Positions 1-11,884 of a stretch of 64,000 nucleotides of DNA are shown here, piece after piece. The stretch is from Anoplolepis gracilipes (taxonomy: Eukaryota > Arthropoda > Insecta > Hymenoptera > Formicidae): positions 6,790,501 to 6,854,500 of the forward strand of contig NC_132986.1 of the NCBI RefSeq assembly GCF_047496725.1, written 5' to 3'. The notes under the pieces were generated by a model. The model did no database searches and was not told the DNA's origin. It saw only the letters and a list, made by a program, of their open reading frames with translations. The translations under genes and the position numbers were made by a program. How positions within the stretch are numbered: the stretch's first letter is position 1; each line of letters begins with the position of its first letter.

Positions 1-298
1 GTATAGAAAGTTCTCGATCACAGACGATTCGCGATCACAAAGATCGCGATCCGTCATATCGTGGAGGCCGTTTACCGACCTGCCAGGAGTTTCGGGATTT
101 CCGGGAATTCGCGATCGATCTCACGCCGAAGAGCGATTTCTTGCCAGCATTCATGGAGTGGTGAAGGTAACGCTTCCCCGCGCGATACATACATGCGGAA
201 GTGCATCTGTCCCTCCCTCTTCCCGACGGCCCCTTGCTTCCCAACTATGTGTAATGCTCGCAATCCCCACACTCGGAAAGCGTGGGTGTGGACGGACA
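1..298 (-). other. 3' untranslated region of the minus-strand gene (start of it)
   Basis: This stretch follows the TAG stop at 299-301 on the minus strand. No AATAAA-type poly(A) signal is visible on the minus strand before the window edge, so the transcript probably ends outside the window. Short overlapping ORFs exist on both strands but none has splice or codon support. Confidence 0.45.
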
Positions 299-466
299 CT
301 AGGTGGGATTCGGGTCCTCGTATGCCTTCTCGTAGTCCCGTCGCCGTATCACCGCGAAGTGGGTCATCTGGAAAGAGTTAGTCTTCTTGCAGCCGCGCTC
401 CAGCGTGCCTGTCATACTGTAACCCATGTTGAAGTCGCTCGACGAGACGTTCGATGTCAGGTACAG
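299..466 (-). CDS. Terminal coding exon of the unrecognised minus-strand protein
   Basis: The exon encodes 55 residues and ends in TAG (complement of 299-301). Its acceptor is a pyrimidine-rich stretch ending TTACAG, directly followed by CTG TAC CTG in phase 0. That phase matches the donor of the exon at 2810-2903. Codons are mostly C/G-ending, unlike the AT-rich flanks. The peptide begins [16 protein letters not shown], has a single Cys in the LERGCKK segment, and ends in a charged tail, [15 protein letters not shown]. Reading upstream without splicing also stays open for some codons, so the exon could be slightly longer, but the acceptor is good. The family is not recognised. It may be a beta-rich domain end, which is an inference from the residue pattern only. 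Confidence 0.72.
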   Translation of the reverse strand: MYLTSNVSSSDFNMGYSMTGTLERGCKKTNSFQMTHFAVIRRRDYEKAYEDPNPT

Positions 467-2761
467 CTGTAACAGGATGGCAAGCAGATCGATATAATAT
501 CATTGCGTTGCTCTTGCATAATATTTAGAAAGAGAGAAAGAGAGAGAGAGAGAAAATCATATACGAATTTTCCGATTTTATTACATTTCCACATGACTTA
601 ATATTTAAAGATAATATAATGCATGTAATAATATAATGTATTTATAAAAATTTAATGATTATAGAAATATACTATTAATAGTAATATGAATAGTAAAACT
701 AATAGTAATGGGAAAATAAGTATTTTTATTCGTATATTTTTACATACTTGTGTTATTTTATTTCTCTGACTCTCTGAAATACGAATTTATACTTGTTTCC
801 TTCTATACATAGGAAAGCGCGGCTAAAAACATTCACCTAGATCTCTTAGTCGGACTATTTGTAATTAAAAGTTAACGAGTGGTGGAAAAAAAATTGCCAT
901 AAAACGTGTCCGTGTTAATTAAAACATCCCGGAAGTCCTTTGGTAATTTACATTCAAAAATATTCTGTAGCTCGTGCTTGTGCTCTGTTCCTAAAAATAA
1001 TATTTATGATAATAATATTTATGACGTAGTCCGATGAACTCCTGTGGATAGAATGTACAGGCAAAAACCCGAGTTCATAACGATTTCTAACATAGTATCG
1101 GTCCATGTTTTTTTTATCTTCTTTCTTTTTTATGCGGGCTCTGAATCTCTTCATCAAAATTGCACGCGCGACAGCTACAGCTGCGCGGATACGCGTTATT
1201 GTTTGAGGGGCAAGCAACCTACTGATACACATTTTCGGTATGCTGGTGCATTCGGCAACATGTATATAGAAGAGCTGCTGTTACACGCTACAGCTTTCGG
1301 GTTTTAGTGCGGTCGTAAAATCCCGCGGTAACTCTATACGGCTCCCTCGTTGTCGGCGCGCGCAGTGGCATCCACTTTAACATTTGGTACGTACGTACGT
1401 ACATATGGCGGTCCGGATCTCCCTCTCGCAGAAAAAGTCTGTTCGCGACGTGACTTTTCTCCCGCCGGCTCAATAAACGTCGCGAAAACGCGTCTCCGAG
1501 GCGTGCCACCAACACATGTGAAACGCCTCGACGCCTTTTGTCGGCCGACAGTTATCCTCTGAGGTTCTATTCCAGATTCTCGTATTTGACTCTTCAGAAA
1601 ACGGAAATTGAAAAAGTCAAAAGCTATGAATTAATATGTTTTCAACGTGTAAGACAGAGAGTCAATCGATATATAATAATTGTAACGATGAGTGGACGCG
1701 ACGTATTTTCCAATAAAAAGATTAATGATTGCGATGCCCTAAAATCATATTTTTTAACGTATGTTATCGACAGATGCGATTATGACGATGGAGGTTAACA
1801 CGTGACATAATAATTCCCTACGATAAATTCGATAACCATTATTTTGTATATTTTTGACGAATATGAAATTTATTGTCAGAAAATACCGCAGCATCATGCG
1901 GTTACGCGCGTTCTGACAACCATCAAGATATATATATATAAAATATTTTTTACAAACGTATCAAGCGATCTTGTTAATTCACATGCCATCGAAATGGACA
2001 TCCGCCGCGAAAGGGAAACGATTCTTTAATTTGTTTAATTCGTTTGCAGAAAACGCACGACCTGTTTTTGTAACTGCGGAAACGGCAAACGTGCGCGTGT
2101 TACAATATACAGTTTTCCATGGTTGCTATATATTTATTTAATTATTCTCGGGCTTCGCTTCCGTGCCTCGTGGTAGAGCCATAAAAAAAAATCCACGCGT
2201 GCATTCACTGCGATATTTATACGGAGACACACATGATAGAAATACATTGATCAAATTTGACACTGTGAATGCGTCGTACGTGCAAAGCAAAAATATTACA
2301 GGGACAAAGTTCCTTGTAATCCGACAATCTGCAGATTAGCCGGGAGAGACTGCGAGCTTCCGATAAAATATCTGTTGCATCTTTTGAAAGGATGATGCGG
2401 GTATTATTCTTCCGAGACAGTTAATAAGTATTGTGAAGTAAAGTACAAAAAATTTGAATGAAAGAGCATTAAAATTAATTTTTTGTAATAAGAGTTATAT
2501 ATCTATGTATAGTTCACACACATACACACATATATACATAAATGTAAAAACAAAGATATGTATAGAAAAGCAAAGAATTGACTTAAAGAATAGAATTAAA
2601 TTTAAAACTGACGCATTGAATTCTTAATAGACGGAAATATTTACATGATTATCTATCTATTATCTATCGGATTATCTTTTGATAAGATCAAAGATAGAAA
2701 AAATTAAATTAAAAATTATTAAAGAGTATAAACTTAAGGAATTAATTTCATAAATATAATT

Positions 2762-2795
<34 letters not shown>

Positions 2796-2809
2796 GTATA
2801 ATTTTGTAC
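467..2809 (-). other. Last intron of the minus-strand gene
   Basis: This is GT-AG bordered, AT-rich sequence between the coding exons at 2810-2903 and 299-466. It contains a GA tract (531-553), a (GTAC)n patch near 1387-1403, a CpG-richer island (1140-1560) with only short chance ORFs, and an AC/AT microsatellite beside the donor. I see no gene in it. Confidence 0.55.
2762..2797. repeat. (AC)n(AT)n compound microsatellite beside a splice donor
   Basis: About 20 bases of AC dinucleotides run into about 14 bases of AT. The block lies within roughly 12 bases of the minus-strand donor at 2809, so length changes here could affect splicing. Confidence 0.9.
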
Positions 2810-2903
2810 CTTAAAATCGGGATCGGTCGTCATCCTCTTGAACGAGCCGATAATGTAAAGTGTGCCCGTGCCCGTGTCTACCATCTTTGCTTGAGTGCTG
2901 TAC
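2810..2903 (-). CDS. Internal coding exon of the unrecognised minus-strand protein
   Basis: The exon is 94 bases: one base completing a split codon plus 31 codons. The acceptor is TTTTAG before GTACAG, and the donor is AAG followed by gtacaa. The peptide reads YSTQAKMVDTGTG, then LYIIGSFKRMTTDPDFK. The other two minus frames contain stops or read poorly. It leaves in phase 0, matching the next exon at 466, and enters in phase 2, matching the exon at 7085-7203. The first six bases end in CAG, which gives an alternative acceptor that would drop two residues in frame. A hydrophobic strand (TLYIIGSF) followed by a basic and acidic turn looks like folded protein. The family is not recognised. Confidence 0.72.
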
Positions 2904-3134
2904 CTAAAACGTAATTATATTACGGATTAAAATATTATAACAGTACGAAGAAAATTTCAAATTTAAGTTGGTAGAAGAATCCAGATAAAAGAAACGCTAT
3001 AGAAATCCGGGACATATCCTATATATGTATGAAATAAAAGAAAATGTCAAAGAAAGTACAATCGATTTTGATACGCCGAGTATAAGCGAAGAGCCATCAA
3101 TTCGTCGTTTTAGCTTGCCCGTTTTTCATTTTAG

Positions 3135-3253
3135 CGTCTTCGATGTAACTCTTGAAGAGAAAATCGACCCTCCAGCACACACCCTCGATATTCTTACTCT
3201 CCACTTCGAGCAAGGGTGGCAAGGCATTGTGTATGCGTACAAAAAGCACCCGT
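3135..3253 (+). other. Exon-like island, plus strand, doubtful
   Basis: It has an acceptor-like TTTCATTTTAG, an open frame with alternating charged and hydrophobic residues (LEEKIDPPAHTLDIL), and a donor-like gtaagg. The minus strand of the same stretch is also open and just as protein-like, so the strand cannot be decided. Leaving in phase 2, the plus-strand reading would join in frame to a plus-strand reading at 7107. It may be chance or conserved non-coding DNA. Confidence 0.18.
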
Positions 3254-4282
3254 AAGGAAGCGATCTTCCGGTTGCTATGCTCTTGTAAAGATTCGCGAAA
3301 ATTGTTTGTATTATCTTGTTTTTTGTAATAAGAAAGAGAAGCTATCTGACATTTTTCAATTCTATTTTGTTTATCTCTTTTTCTCTTTGTATTATTGTAA
3401 TGATCGAAAAAGTTATTGCTTCCGTCAAAGTGCGTGTGGGATTACAATTATTTTCAGATGGCGGAGACTTTTGATGTAATTGAACCTTAAATGCCGATTT
3501 GAGACTTTTGAGGACCATCTTGAATGCGCATTGTTAAGTTAATTGACGATCGTCCTTAGTTATATGCCATGTCCTTAGACTACGATCTTCATCGAAGCGA
3601 TGAACGAGGGGGAAATTGCGGAGGAAGAGAATGGGGAAAACTAAAGGGGGAATTCCGCACGACTGGTGACGAAAGATGTTGAGGTGCCCTTTTAATGGTA
3701 GAGAAAAGGAGATATAGTATACACGATAAAGTACGTTCTATTATTGTATTTTACAATAAATTCTACCAAATTTTTACCGAGAGATACACAAATAGTTTTT
3801 CTTATAATTTTAATCATTTCAATAATAAGACGATATTTATAATATTTTTATATTCTTATTATATATTCATATTTTTATATTAATTAACGATATTAATGAA
3901 ATGAGCATATATGTAAATTATATATTATTTGTATGTTTTTATCCAAAATATAAGTATTATCTTTTTTTAAATCTTCGCCAAAAATAATATTCTATAGTTT
4001 CCACATATGTATTTAAAAGTTTTTTTTTCTCATTTTTGAAGAATTTAATTATATATACGCGAAAGTCCATTTATCGTACATATTCTTTTTCGTTTTAAAA
4101 AATACTCTTTCATATATGGTGTATAAATTAAAGATTATATGCACTCGCGAATCAAGTTACAAAAATAAAAATAATATGCATCGAGTTAAAAACTGTTGGT
4201 GAAGACTCTAATTCGAGAAAAGAGACAATCTTTTCCTACAATGAAAGAAAAAGAACGTGAAAGATAGCAGCAGGAGAGATAA

Positions 4283-4309
<27 letters not shown>
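4283..4309. repeat. (GA)n microsatellite
   Basis: Uninterrupted AG dinucleotides with a purine-rich extension on both sides. Confidence 0.9.
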
Positions 4310-4313
<4 letters not shown>

Positions 4314-4733
4314 AAAGGAAGCAGAGCTCACCAACATCCGCACGGTCGACTCAAGGGGCTTATTCTGGCAAAGATGCCGCTCGAGGACCGGCGACGATCA
4401 TTAAAAGTTTAAACGGCTCCTATTGAAGTGAGCGGCGGCGAATCCGACACTCGGCTCCAAATCCGCGCTGAGTTGCTTTGACTTCCTTCTCCACGAAGGG
4501 AAACGAAAGGACGCAAAGGAAAATGCGAACTACCGAAGGAAAGCACGTAGACGTCGCTTGCTTTATGTGACTATGCGGGCATAATAACTAATCGACTACG
4601 TGCGCTCATGACCATGTTTCTCGACCCTTGACCTCTTAGTCGTTATGCAATATCGATAAACTCGAACATCAAGTATTTTTGAAATATGCATAACAATTAA
4701 AAAAAAATATTAAACTCAAATCCACATTGAATA

Positions 4734-4753
4734 TACACACACACACACACACA
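4734..4753. repeat. (AC)n microsatellite
   Basis: Ten AC dinucleotides in an AT-rich flank. Confidence 0.85.
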
Positions 4754-5202
4754 TTTATACATGTCTATTAATAAATATCTATTAATTGAAGAAAAAATTT
4801 AGAATTTAGCGAGATTAAATGTTATAACTAATTAATATTTACAATAATAATATATAATAAATGTCCATTAATTAAAAAAAAACTAGATATATGGTAATAT
4901 AATAACACTTTAATATGTAAGTACTTATTAGTTTATTAAAATGAAAGATGAACTAGATGAAATTGAATACCAATTAGCAATGACACAAACACCAATTAGC
5001 GACATTTAATTGCGTAGATAATTAGTGTGCATTGTAGTATCGATACTCTCGAGATATTGTTTGCTTCTGGAGTATACATTGGTTCATTATCGATGAATTG
5101 ATAATGCTTATCGCGACATATCTGTCGAGTATTCTCGATCGGTTTGGATTTGGTTGCAATCGATTGCACCGAAGGTCGAAGTCCCCGATGAAGATAAATG
5201 GG

Positions 5203-5650
5203 CGAGATTTTCTCGACCAACGGACTGGTTCGTACTGTCGTCGCATTTCATCCTGTCGTAAAAGCTTTTGTTGACCAAGCAACGACGGGGATCGGTATAA
5301 AATAGCGATCTTCGGGGGTCAGATCGATCCCCAATGTAACTAAGCCCCGCTGTTCCAACATTGAGTTTGGCAAACTTTTGTTGAGCAAGTAGCGAATGGA
5401 GTTTGGAATAAAGTAACGATCTTCGAGATTCGAATCAACTTAGATATAGATATCTTGATACTTTAACTATGAAGAGAGAGATTTTTGTTGACTAAGCAAT
5501 TACAAATCCGAGATCTTTGAGATCTCAGCCGACTTCGATATAAACTATCTTGAAATTCCAATCGCGAAGAGATTTGTGTTGGCCAAGCAACTATCTTGGA
5601 GATCGAAATAGAGTCGCTCTTCAAGAATCGAACCGAAAGTAAAGCGAACA
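5203..5650 (+). repeat. Degenerate tandem repeat, period about 92-110 bp
   Basis: A core resembling TTTTGTTGACCAAGCAAC recurs near 5266, 5376, 5482 and 5574, with a weaker relative (TTTTCTCGACCAACGGA) near 5207. After each core a partly conserved segment follows, with words such as ATAAAATAGCGATCTTCG, ATAAAGTAACGATCTTCG and AAATAGAGTCGCTCTTC. Spacing is about 110, 106 and 92 bases. No reading frame is shared by the copies, so it looks like an old minisatellite inside an intron rather than a coding repeat. Confidence 0.65.
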
Positions 5651-5701
5651 GTCCGTCAAAGGATACGTGAAAGGGAAATAATATATAGCTTGCATTCGGC
5701 A

Positions 5702-5706
<5 letters not shown>

Positions 5707-5736
<30 letters not shown>

Positions 5737-5738
5737 GA
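5707..5738. repeat. (GA)n microsatellite
   Basis: AG dinucleotides with a GGG interruption. Confidence 0.85.
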
Positions 5739-7084
5739 TAACGCGAAATATATACACGTGTCCACGGATCTGGGCGTGGAAATTGATTTGTACTGCCTTT
5801 GTACATTGCATATTTGCTGAGATCACAGTCTCGCTAGTAACTCGACTTCACTTCGGCGAGGAGACGGAAATACACTCCGCAGTAGCCGAGGGATATTTAA
5901 GCAAGTTTGGTCGCCTTCGCAAACTCCGTTCGATCCTGCGAAGACGTATATGCTCGATACGGTATGCTAAGGATGCCCCGAAGCCAACTCTGACCATGCA
6001 TTAATCGACGTACGATTTGTGGTACGGTTATAGTGGAACTTCCGATACGAATTCTCTAGATATTCTATCCAGAAAAAAAAATCGATCAAGCGTTTCAGAA
6101 AAATTATTTAAAGTTTCTTCTTTAATATCAACATACAATTTGAATATTTAACTTTCTTAAGAAATATTTTCCGCCTTATCTCTCGTTTGGAAACAATGTA
6201 AACTATTACATATATAGCGGGAATTTTTTAAAGTGAAAAAATTGAAATAAAAATTTCTTTTTTACGCTAATAATAATGACACATTATATGTTTTATCAGT
6301 AATAATATAGAATCGTGATACTTGAATATCTACTTTTTATTCTTGTTTTAATGTTAATTAGGATGCAAATAAAATAAACATTAACAGAAAGACACCGCAG
6401 GATTTTTTCGCAAGGAAGAAGTAGGATGGTTCCCGCAAGATTCGAGATACAACATTCGATCTCGAGTGTCGTAAAGCGCGCGATTTTATCTGTGGTCCGA
6501 AACCTTGCTTGCCGACTCGTCTCGAAATTTATCATGGCTCTCAGTATTCGCGGGAAGACAATGGGGGCGTCTTTTCTCTTGTACGCGATCGAACGGATCG
6601 CTATAAATCGTGAGCTTCTTATCGGCTTCGACCGCCGCGATCAACGACCTTAACGGCGCCGAAATCTATGGACGCCGGAAAGTTAGACGAGCCCTAGTTT
6701 CCTAAAGTGGTATGACGGGGAAGAGAAAGATTTCATCCTACCCCGTTATACGGTATTCCGTCTCCGTTTGCTATTCGCCTTTGTCCATTTTACGTATACT
6801 GTCTGTTCTCAAGCTCGTTATCTCGGCAGAGATAACGCGATGCGCATTCCGGATCGTCAGAATTCAGAGCTCATCGTAAACGTGATATCGCAGGATAATT
6901 ACCGGAAATAAGTGAACCGATAAGAAATAGTGCTTACATTGTGACAATATTATGCGAATTTCGAAATATTATGCGTATAAAACGCAAGATATTTAAGCAG
7001 AAATGTATATCTCTATATTTTTTTCGGAACGATTAATATTTAATTTTACAATGCGAAACATAAATTTTGTAACAGCTTGCTTAC

Positions 7085-7203
7085 CTTCTTGTTCCAGCGA
7101 CTTCGACCACCTTGCATCGACTCCGACTCCACCAGAATGGCGTCAGAGTCCAGTAGGAACTACTTGCGCTTCTCGCCCATCCTTCCTCGGGGAACAGAAG
7201 AAC
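7085..7203 (-). CDS. Internal coding exon (probable) of the unrecognised minus-strand protein
   Basis: The exon is 119 bases: 39 codons plus two bases. The donor on the minus strand is AAG followed by gtaagc, a near-perfect consensus. The acceptor is CGTTTCGCAG with a weak pyrimidine tract. Only one minus frame is open. That frame enters in phase 0, as required by the exon at 27688, and leaves in phase 2, as required by the exon at 2903. The peptide has four Trp in 39 residues (for example YWTLTPFWW), one Cys, and ends VVEVAGTR. One caution applies: the plus strand of the same block has a strong acceptor (7106/7107) and a gtgagt donor (7216/7217) with two open frames, so it could instead be a plus-strand exon. 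Confidence 0.48.
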
Positions 7204-7242
7204 CTGCGAAACGGTGAGTCAACCTTTGAATATCTCATTTTC

Positions 7243-7264
7243 TTTTTTTTTTTTTTTTTTTTTT
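7243..7264. repeat. Poly(T) tract
   Basis: Run of about 22 T beginning 26 bases after the plus-strand gtgagt at 7217. On the minus strand it is poly(A) upstream of the 7203 acceptor. Confidence 0.85.
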
Positions 7265-8916
7265 CAAAAATTTATTTTGAATGTATGCGTGATATCGTAA
7301 ATATTCCACCAAAAAATTTTACTTTTGTAAAAAAGTCAAATTCTCTAAAATATCAAATTAAATTAAACAATACTACAAATTAAATATAACTATTAAACAA
7401 GCTATGTATCAACAGGATTTTTGATACAATTGCTATATATGTGTATGATTATTATAATATTTAAATTGTCCTAAAAATATTACATTATAATTATATGATT
7501 ATTGATTTTATTTCTGATCAAACGTATTTTTCTCAGCGACTTTTTTTCTCTCAGTATAAGATAATAAAACGCGGAATGTCGATAAAGATTAAGTTCGCTA
7601 TAGCGCGTTCTCAAGTAAAGTAGACGGGATCGGGAAAAGGCTTCGTCGGGACTTTTTCGCGGCGCCTTCGACGAGGTCGAGGTTTCTCGGGAAGATTTGT
7701 TGGGGTGAGAGAGAGAGTCTTCGCGGAAGAAGGAGGACGTCTTCCTATCGAACGTATCCCCTTTACGAGAAAAAACTATCTTCTTCTACCGTTCGCGTCC
7801 CACTCTCGTGATCTGGTTTCCGTCCTTCGCGCGGCTTTTCTAAACCGTTCCTCCTCAGCTATGTGACCGAAATATTGAAACGGCACCGAGAAAGCACTGT
7901 TTCTTCTCTCGAGTTCGCGACGAAGAAGGAAAAAGTATGTCTTCCTTTCCCTCCTATTTCTGCGAATCCTCCGCACGCGATGTAAGCATTCGTCATTCTA
8001 AGGATTTTCTATACCACGAACGTGGATAAATCGCTCTTTAATCGGTACAAGCTCACGAGAAATGTGTAAGTTTGTTGTTTTTTCTCTTGATAGTTTGTCA
8101 GAAATGCAGCGAGTAGATTGTGGGAAATTTTTCTTGAACATATATCGATTCAATTGATAATTTTCATACCTTTTAACTTTGTTAATTGTGTAGCAAATGT
8201 TTGTGACGAAAAAAATTAAGATCACGAAAAAGTACTTTTGACATATAAATAAATCTTTTTTTAACCGATTATTATATAATTTCTACATTTTATTATTTTT
8301 CTTTTACACTCTCTCTTTTACTCTCTCACGACAGTCAAAAATAAAGACTATAAATATTACTCTACATTATTCTGTGATTGTTTGTGCCATCTTGAATTTA
8401 ATAATAGCTTTATAGAAAATTCTCCTAAAATAATAAATATCTTGAAAAGCCACGCGAAATTTCACTATCTCGCTATAAATCCAACAGAATCACGTACCGA
8501 GGCAAATATTTCGCTTTATCAACACAAACCGTTTCGCTTCTTCATTATTATTTGCCAGCGTCTGCGAAGTTCCCTTGGCAACGGTTTCGCTGGCATCCCA
8601 GATATTCCGCGTTAACCGTACATTTCCATCAAAATTACGATATGTCGCAAATTGCCATCTGTCAGCAAGAATGCCTTTTCTTCCTTCAAGCTACGAAGGA
8701 AAAGGCAGTAAGATGTGAGAAGAACACACAGCGAAATCGAAAGGACGAAGAGTTGGAAGAACTTCTCTCTACACAATCGACTTCTTCCTTTCTCCCTCTT
8801 TCCTCCTTTCTTACCCTTTCGAGTTACCGCGAGATAGCTCGTTGCCAAAACTTCGTGATTCGCCGTTCTGGAACAACGGAACAGTCGGCAGGGACAATTT
8901 ACCCTTCGAGGAAGAG

Positions 8917-8917
8917 A

Positions 8918-8941
<24 letters not shown>
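8917..8941. repeat. (GA)n microsatellite
   Basis: AG dinucleotides; long ORFs across it on both strands are caused by the repeat. Confidence 0.85.
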
Positions 8942-8948
<7 letters not shown>

Positions 8949-10326
8949 AGCGCGATTTTATCAGATCCCACGGAATTGCATTCCAGCCACGTAAACGGGA
9001 ATATCGAGATTCAGACGAACCTTCACCTCGTCTCTTCATCCTTTGTTCCGGTACGAATCGAGAATGATGCAACAAATTCACGATTAATGTCTGTTCGCTT
9101 ATTTTTGTTCTTTTTATTTCTATCCTCGTTTTTAATAATAGTGCTAAGTCGACGCGCAATAATCCGATTTTTCAAATCTATATTGCATTTTAATTGTCAA
9201 TCCACAAACAATGTTATGTAAGAATGAATGTTCATTTTCCAAACAGTATATAGTCTTTGAAGAAACGAAACATAATATTTAATTTATTAAATTAGTTTCT
9301 TTTAGTTTAACTTTTAAAAGTAGTATGCACAGAAGAACGTTTATGTTAAGTGTTAATTTAATTTAAATAATAATTTAACCGGATGTCTAATTCTTATAAT
9401 ACATCATAGAGAAGCTTTTAATATATTAAAATGCTGAGTTTTCTATTTTATCGACATCATAATACATGTAACTCATTTTTCATTACATTTCCTGGATTAA
9501 CTCGTGAAACTTTGTAATTGTTTCCTCCAGTATAATTGCCAGTTCGAAAGTACGTATTTTTACTGCTATTGTGACTTAAATGAAAATAATATGGGTTTTA
9601 AAAAATACAGAAATTTATGTTACTGAGCCAATCATTTTTTTCAAAGCTTTTTGCGTTAATTAATTTCTAGGTAGGATTACATGTGTATTAGCAATCGTAT
9701 GGTGAAATCAAATACAGCTTTTCATCGCGGAAAATCTATCCCCACGGCTATAAAGTATGTATAAAGCTGGAAATACAATTCGCGATATGGACCTTCACGT
9801 CTAGCGCGATTATTCGCCCGTTCGCCGATCAGACTCGCATGATTACATTCGCGTTTCGCGGTATCGGTTTCGCTGTTGTTTCTCTCTCTCTTTCTCTCTG
9901 TCGACTCGTTACTGCAGTGACCAATCGAACGTGCTCCATGGCCGAATTTACTGGCCTTTAATAATGTTTCACGAATCATCGAGTTGCATTACGGAATAGT
10001 GAGATCCGTTTTTGCAGTCGATAGGTGAAATCGCCATTATTTAGTATTTTATGCTTTATATTATAGCGCACGACTGACGCTGTACTATAATGGTTATATC
10101 TCGTTCTAATCTAATTAAAATGTAGTTTTTGTTTTGCAACGTATTATATAGCCTGTATAATTCTGCTATTTTACATATAATTATTTAATTCTATTTATCT
10201 GAATGTAATTATTTTATCATTTTAATTATAATCCTTTGCTCACGTCATTATTAAAATGCAAATAATGATGGTTTACACGTTACAGTGCGTTTCAAAAGTG
10301 GCTTAATCTACTTTCAAAATAAATTA

Positions 10327-10354
10327 TACATATATATATATATATATATATATA
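10327..10354. repeat. (AT)n microsatellite
   Basis: About 14 TA dinucleotides. Confidence 0.9.
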
Positions 10355-11767
10355 AATTTTTTAAATAATGTAATCAAAAGTTTTAAATCTATAAAAAGCG
10401 CAAAATCAACGTAGATTATGAACTCTCGAGTTGTTCTGAAATCAAATGTATCGAGATTATCGAGCGAAAACTGATTGGAGTCCTCAGTCCTCAGCTCAGT
10501 TCTGACTTTGACTGACAAGAGAATATCTAAAGCCAGCAATTACCATGGTGTATTGCCATGGAGAATATCGAAACGAGTCTTGACGCGTCAATATCCGCTT
10601 TTTCGTCGCTTTTAATAAGCAGGGATCTCGTGCAGATCTCGCAATTTCCGCTTTCAATTCGCTTGAGCACGGCCGGATCGTAAGAACGAAGTCCAGGTAA
10701 AATAAAATAAAAGCGAACGACTGCACGAAGTGGAGCAAAGAGAAGCGACCGCGGCTGCTAAGGGTTGCGAGAGTGAGGGTGGAATATAAACAGCCGAAGG
10801 GACGTAGGGCAGAATTTCGGCGAAAGTTTCCATGCTCTTTTCTCCCGTCTATTTTTCTTTCGGACTCCCTTTTTCCCGCGCGTCCCGTTTCCACGTAATT
10901 TTCGCCTGTATATTTCGTAATTCCAGCAACGCATACTTGGCCCTTAAAACTGTCAAGACTGTTCAGAAAATTTGTCTTTTTCGCATGAGTTAGTAAATAA
11001 AACGGTAAACAGAAATAAATCAGAGTTTTAGCTCGATAAAATGGAGATACATTAAACGTAAACAAAGTTCATTTATTTGGATTTAGAAAAGAATAATTAC
11101 TATACGCTCTGCGCATAGGATAACACATGAAGATACATGTTACGTTATAATTTTTCTTTCGTATAGAGAAAAACAAACAAATTTAACCAATTTTCACGGC
11201 TCGAAAATAATCAGAAAACGATCGTGAACTTGTATAATGGTCGTTCTTTTCTGTTAAACATGCAAATTTATCAGCGTTTGAACACCGAATGGCCGGAGGT
11301 GTCCATTAACGATTTAAATTACCCATCGTGGTTATAGTTTCGTCACGAAAATAGAAATTTTTTTTCCTGTCGTTTTCCCATCGCATCGCATCGTTTTATT
11401 GGAAAGCCAACTGTAGCGTGATAATTACATTTAACACGCGAAATTATGCAAGGAATAAATTTGACAGAATTATCAAGAGGGAATTAATTATTAATCGTGG
11501 GGTTTAAAAATAAAACGGATCGACTTCTACCTAACATTATTTATCCGCATCTAGCATATCCATAGATATTATAAAAACTTTTTTGCACAAAACGTTACAG
11601 TCCCCCGATATTTCTGCACAATTAAGATTGAAGGAAAATTAAGGTTGACAAATTTTATTTTTTTCAATTCTTTCCAGAATTAATTTCGCCCAGCCAACCA
11701 AAAAGTGAGTTAAATTATTTCGTGCCCGCGAATTGTTAAGCTCGTTTTCATGATTAATCTTATTCTC

Positions 11768-11884
11768 ATGATTCTCGTTGTCGTTCTTATTGCGATGAAC
11801 GAAACCGGAGCTGTCGACAAATGCCTCGATTTCGATATTATGCGCGAGATTCGCGTTTATATCAGCCTGAATGACGTTGAATAA
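11768..11884 (+). CDS. Small ORF, 38 residues, hydrophobic N-terminus (doubtful)
   Basis: ATG to TAA, 38 residues. It begins MILVVVLIAM, a short hydrophobic segment that resembles a secretion or membrane leader. A polar stretch with a single Cys (VDKCLDFDIMREIRVYIS) follows. First codon positions are purine-rich, as in coding DNA. An ATG a few codons upstream may extend it. It is shorter than can be judged statistically, and it may be chance or conserved non-coding sequence in the intron. The function is unknown. Confidence 0.18.
   Translation: MILVVVLIAMNETGAVDKCLDFDIMREIRVYISLNDVE

Larger units (their letters stand above)
2904..7084 (-). other. Third intron of the minus-strand gene
   Basis: AT-rich intron of 4.2 kb bounded by gtaagc at 7084 and TTTTAG at 2904. 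It holds a weak exon-like island at 3135-3253, a GA microsatellite at 4283-4309, an AC tract at 4734-4753, a degenerate tandem repeat at 5203-5650 and a GA tract at 5707-5738. GC-richer islands at 4340-4620, 5780-6000 and 6400-6900 hold only short ORFs on both strands, and I see no supported gene in them. Confidence 0.5.

Noticed and set aside
3190..3320. Minus-strand reading as an alternative exon joining 27688 to 2903
   Set aside because: A frame starting after CATAG and ending before gtaaga has fitting phases, but its acceptor has no pyrimidine tract and its last exon base is A. The 7085-7203 block fits better.
8552..9067. Plus-strand ORF of 171 codons and minus-strand ORFs over the GA repeat
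   Set aside because: They are extended by the (GA)n tract on both strands and have no coding bias or start context.
10496..11065. Minus-strand ORF of about 189 codons
   Set aside because: The peptide is a mix of Phe/Leu-rich and Arg/Ser-rich stretches, with no domain, no clear splice sites and a weak start. A few ORFs this long are expected by chance in 64 kb with GC-richer islands.
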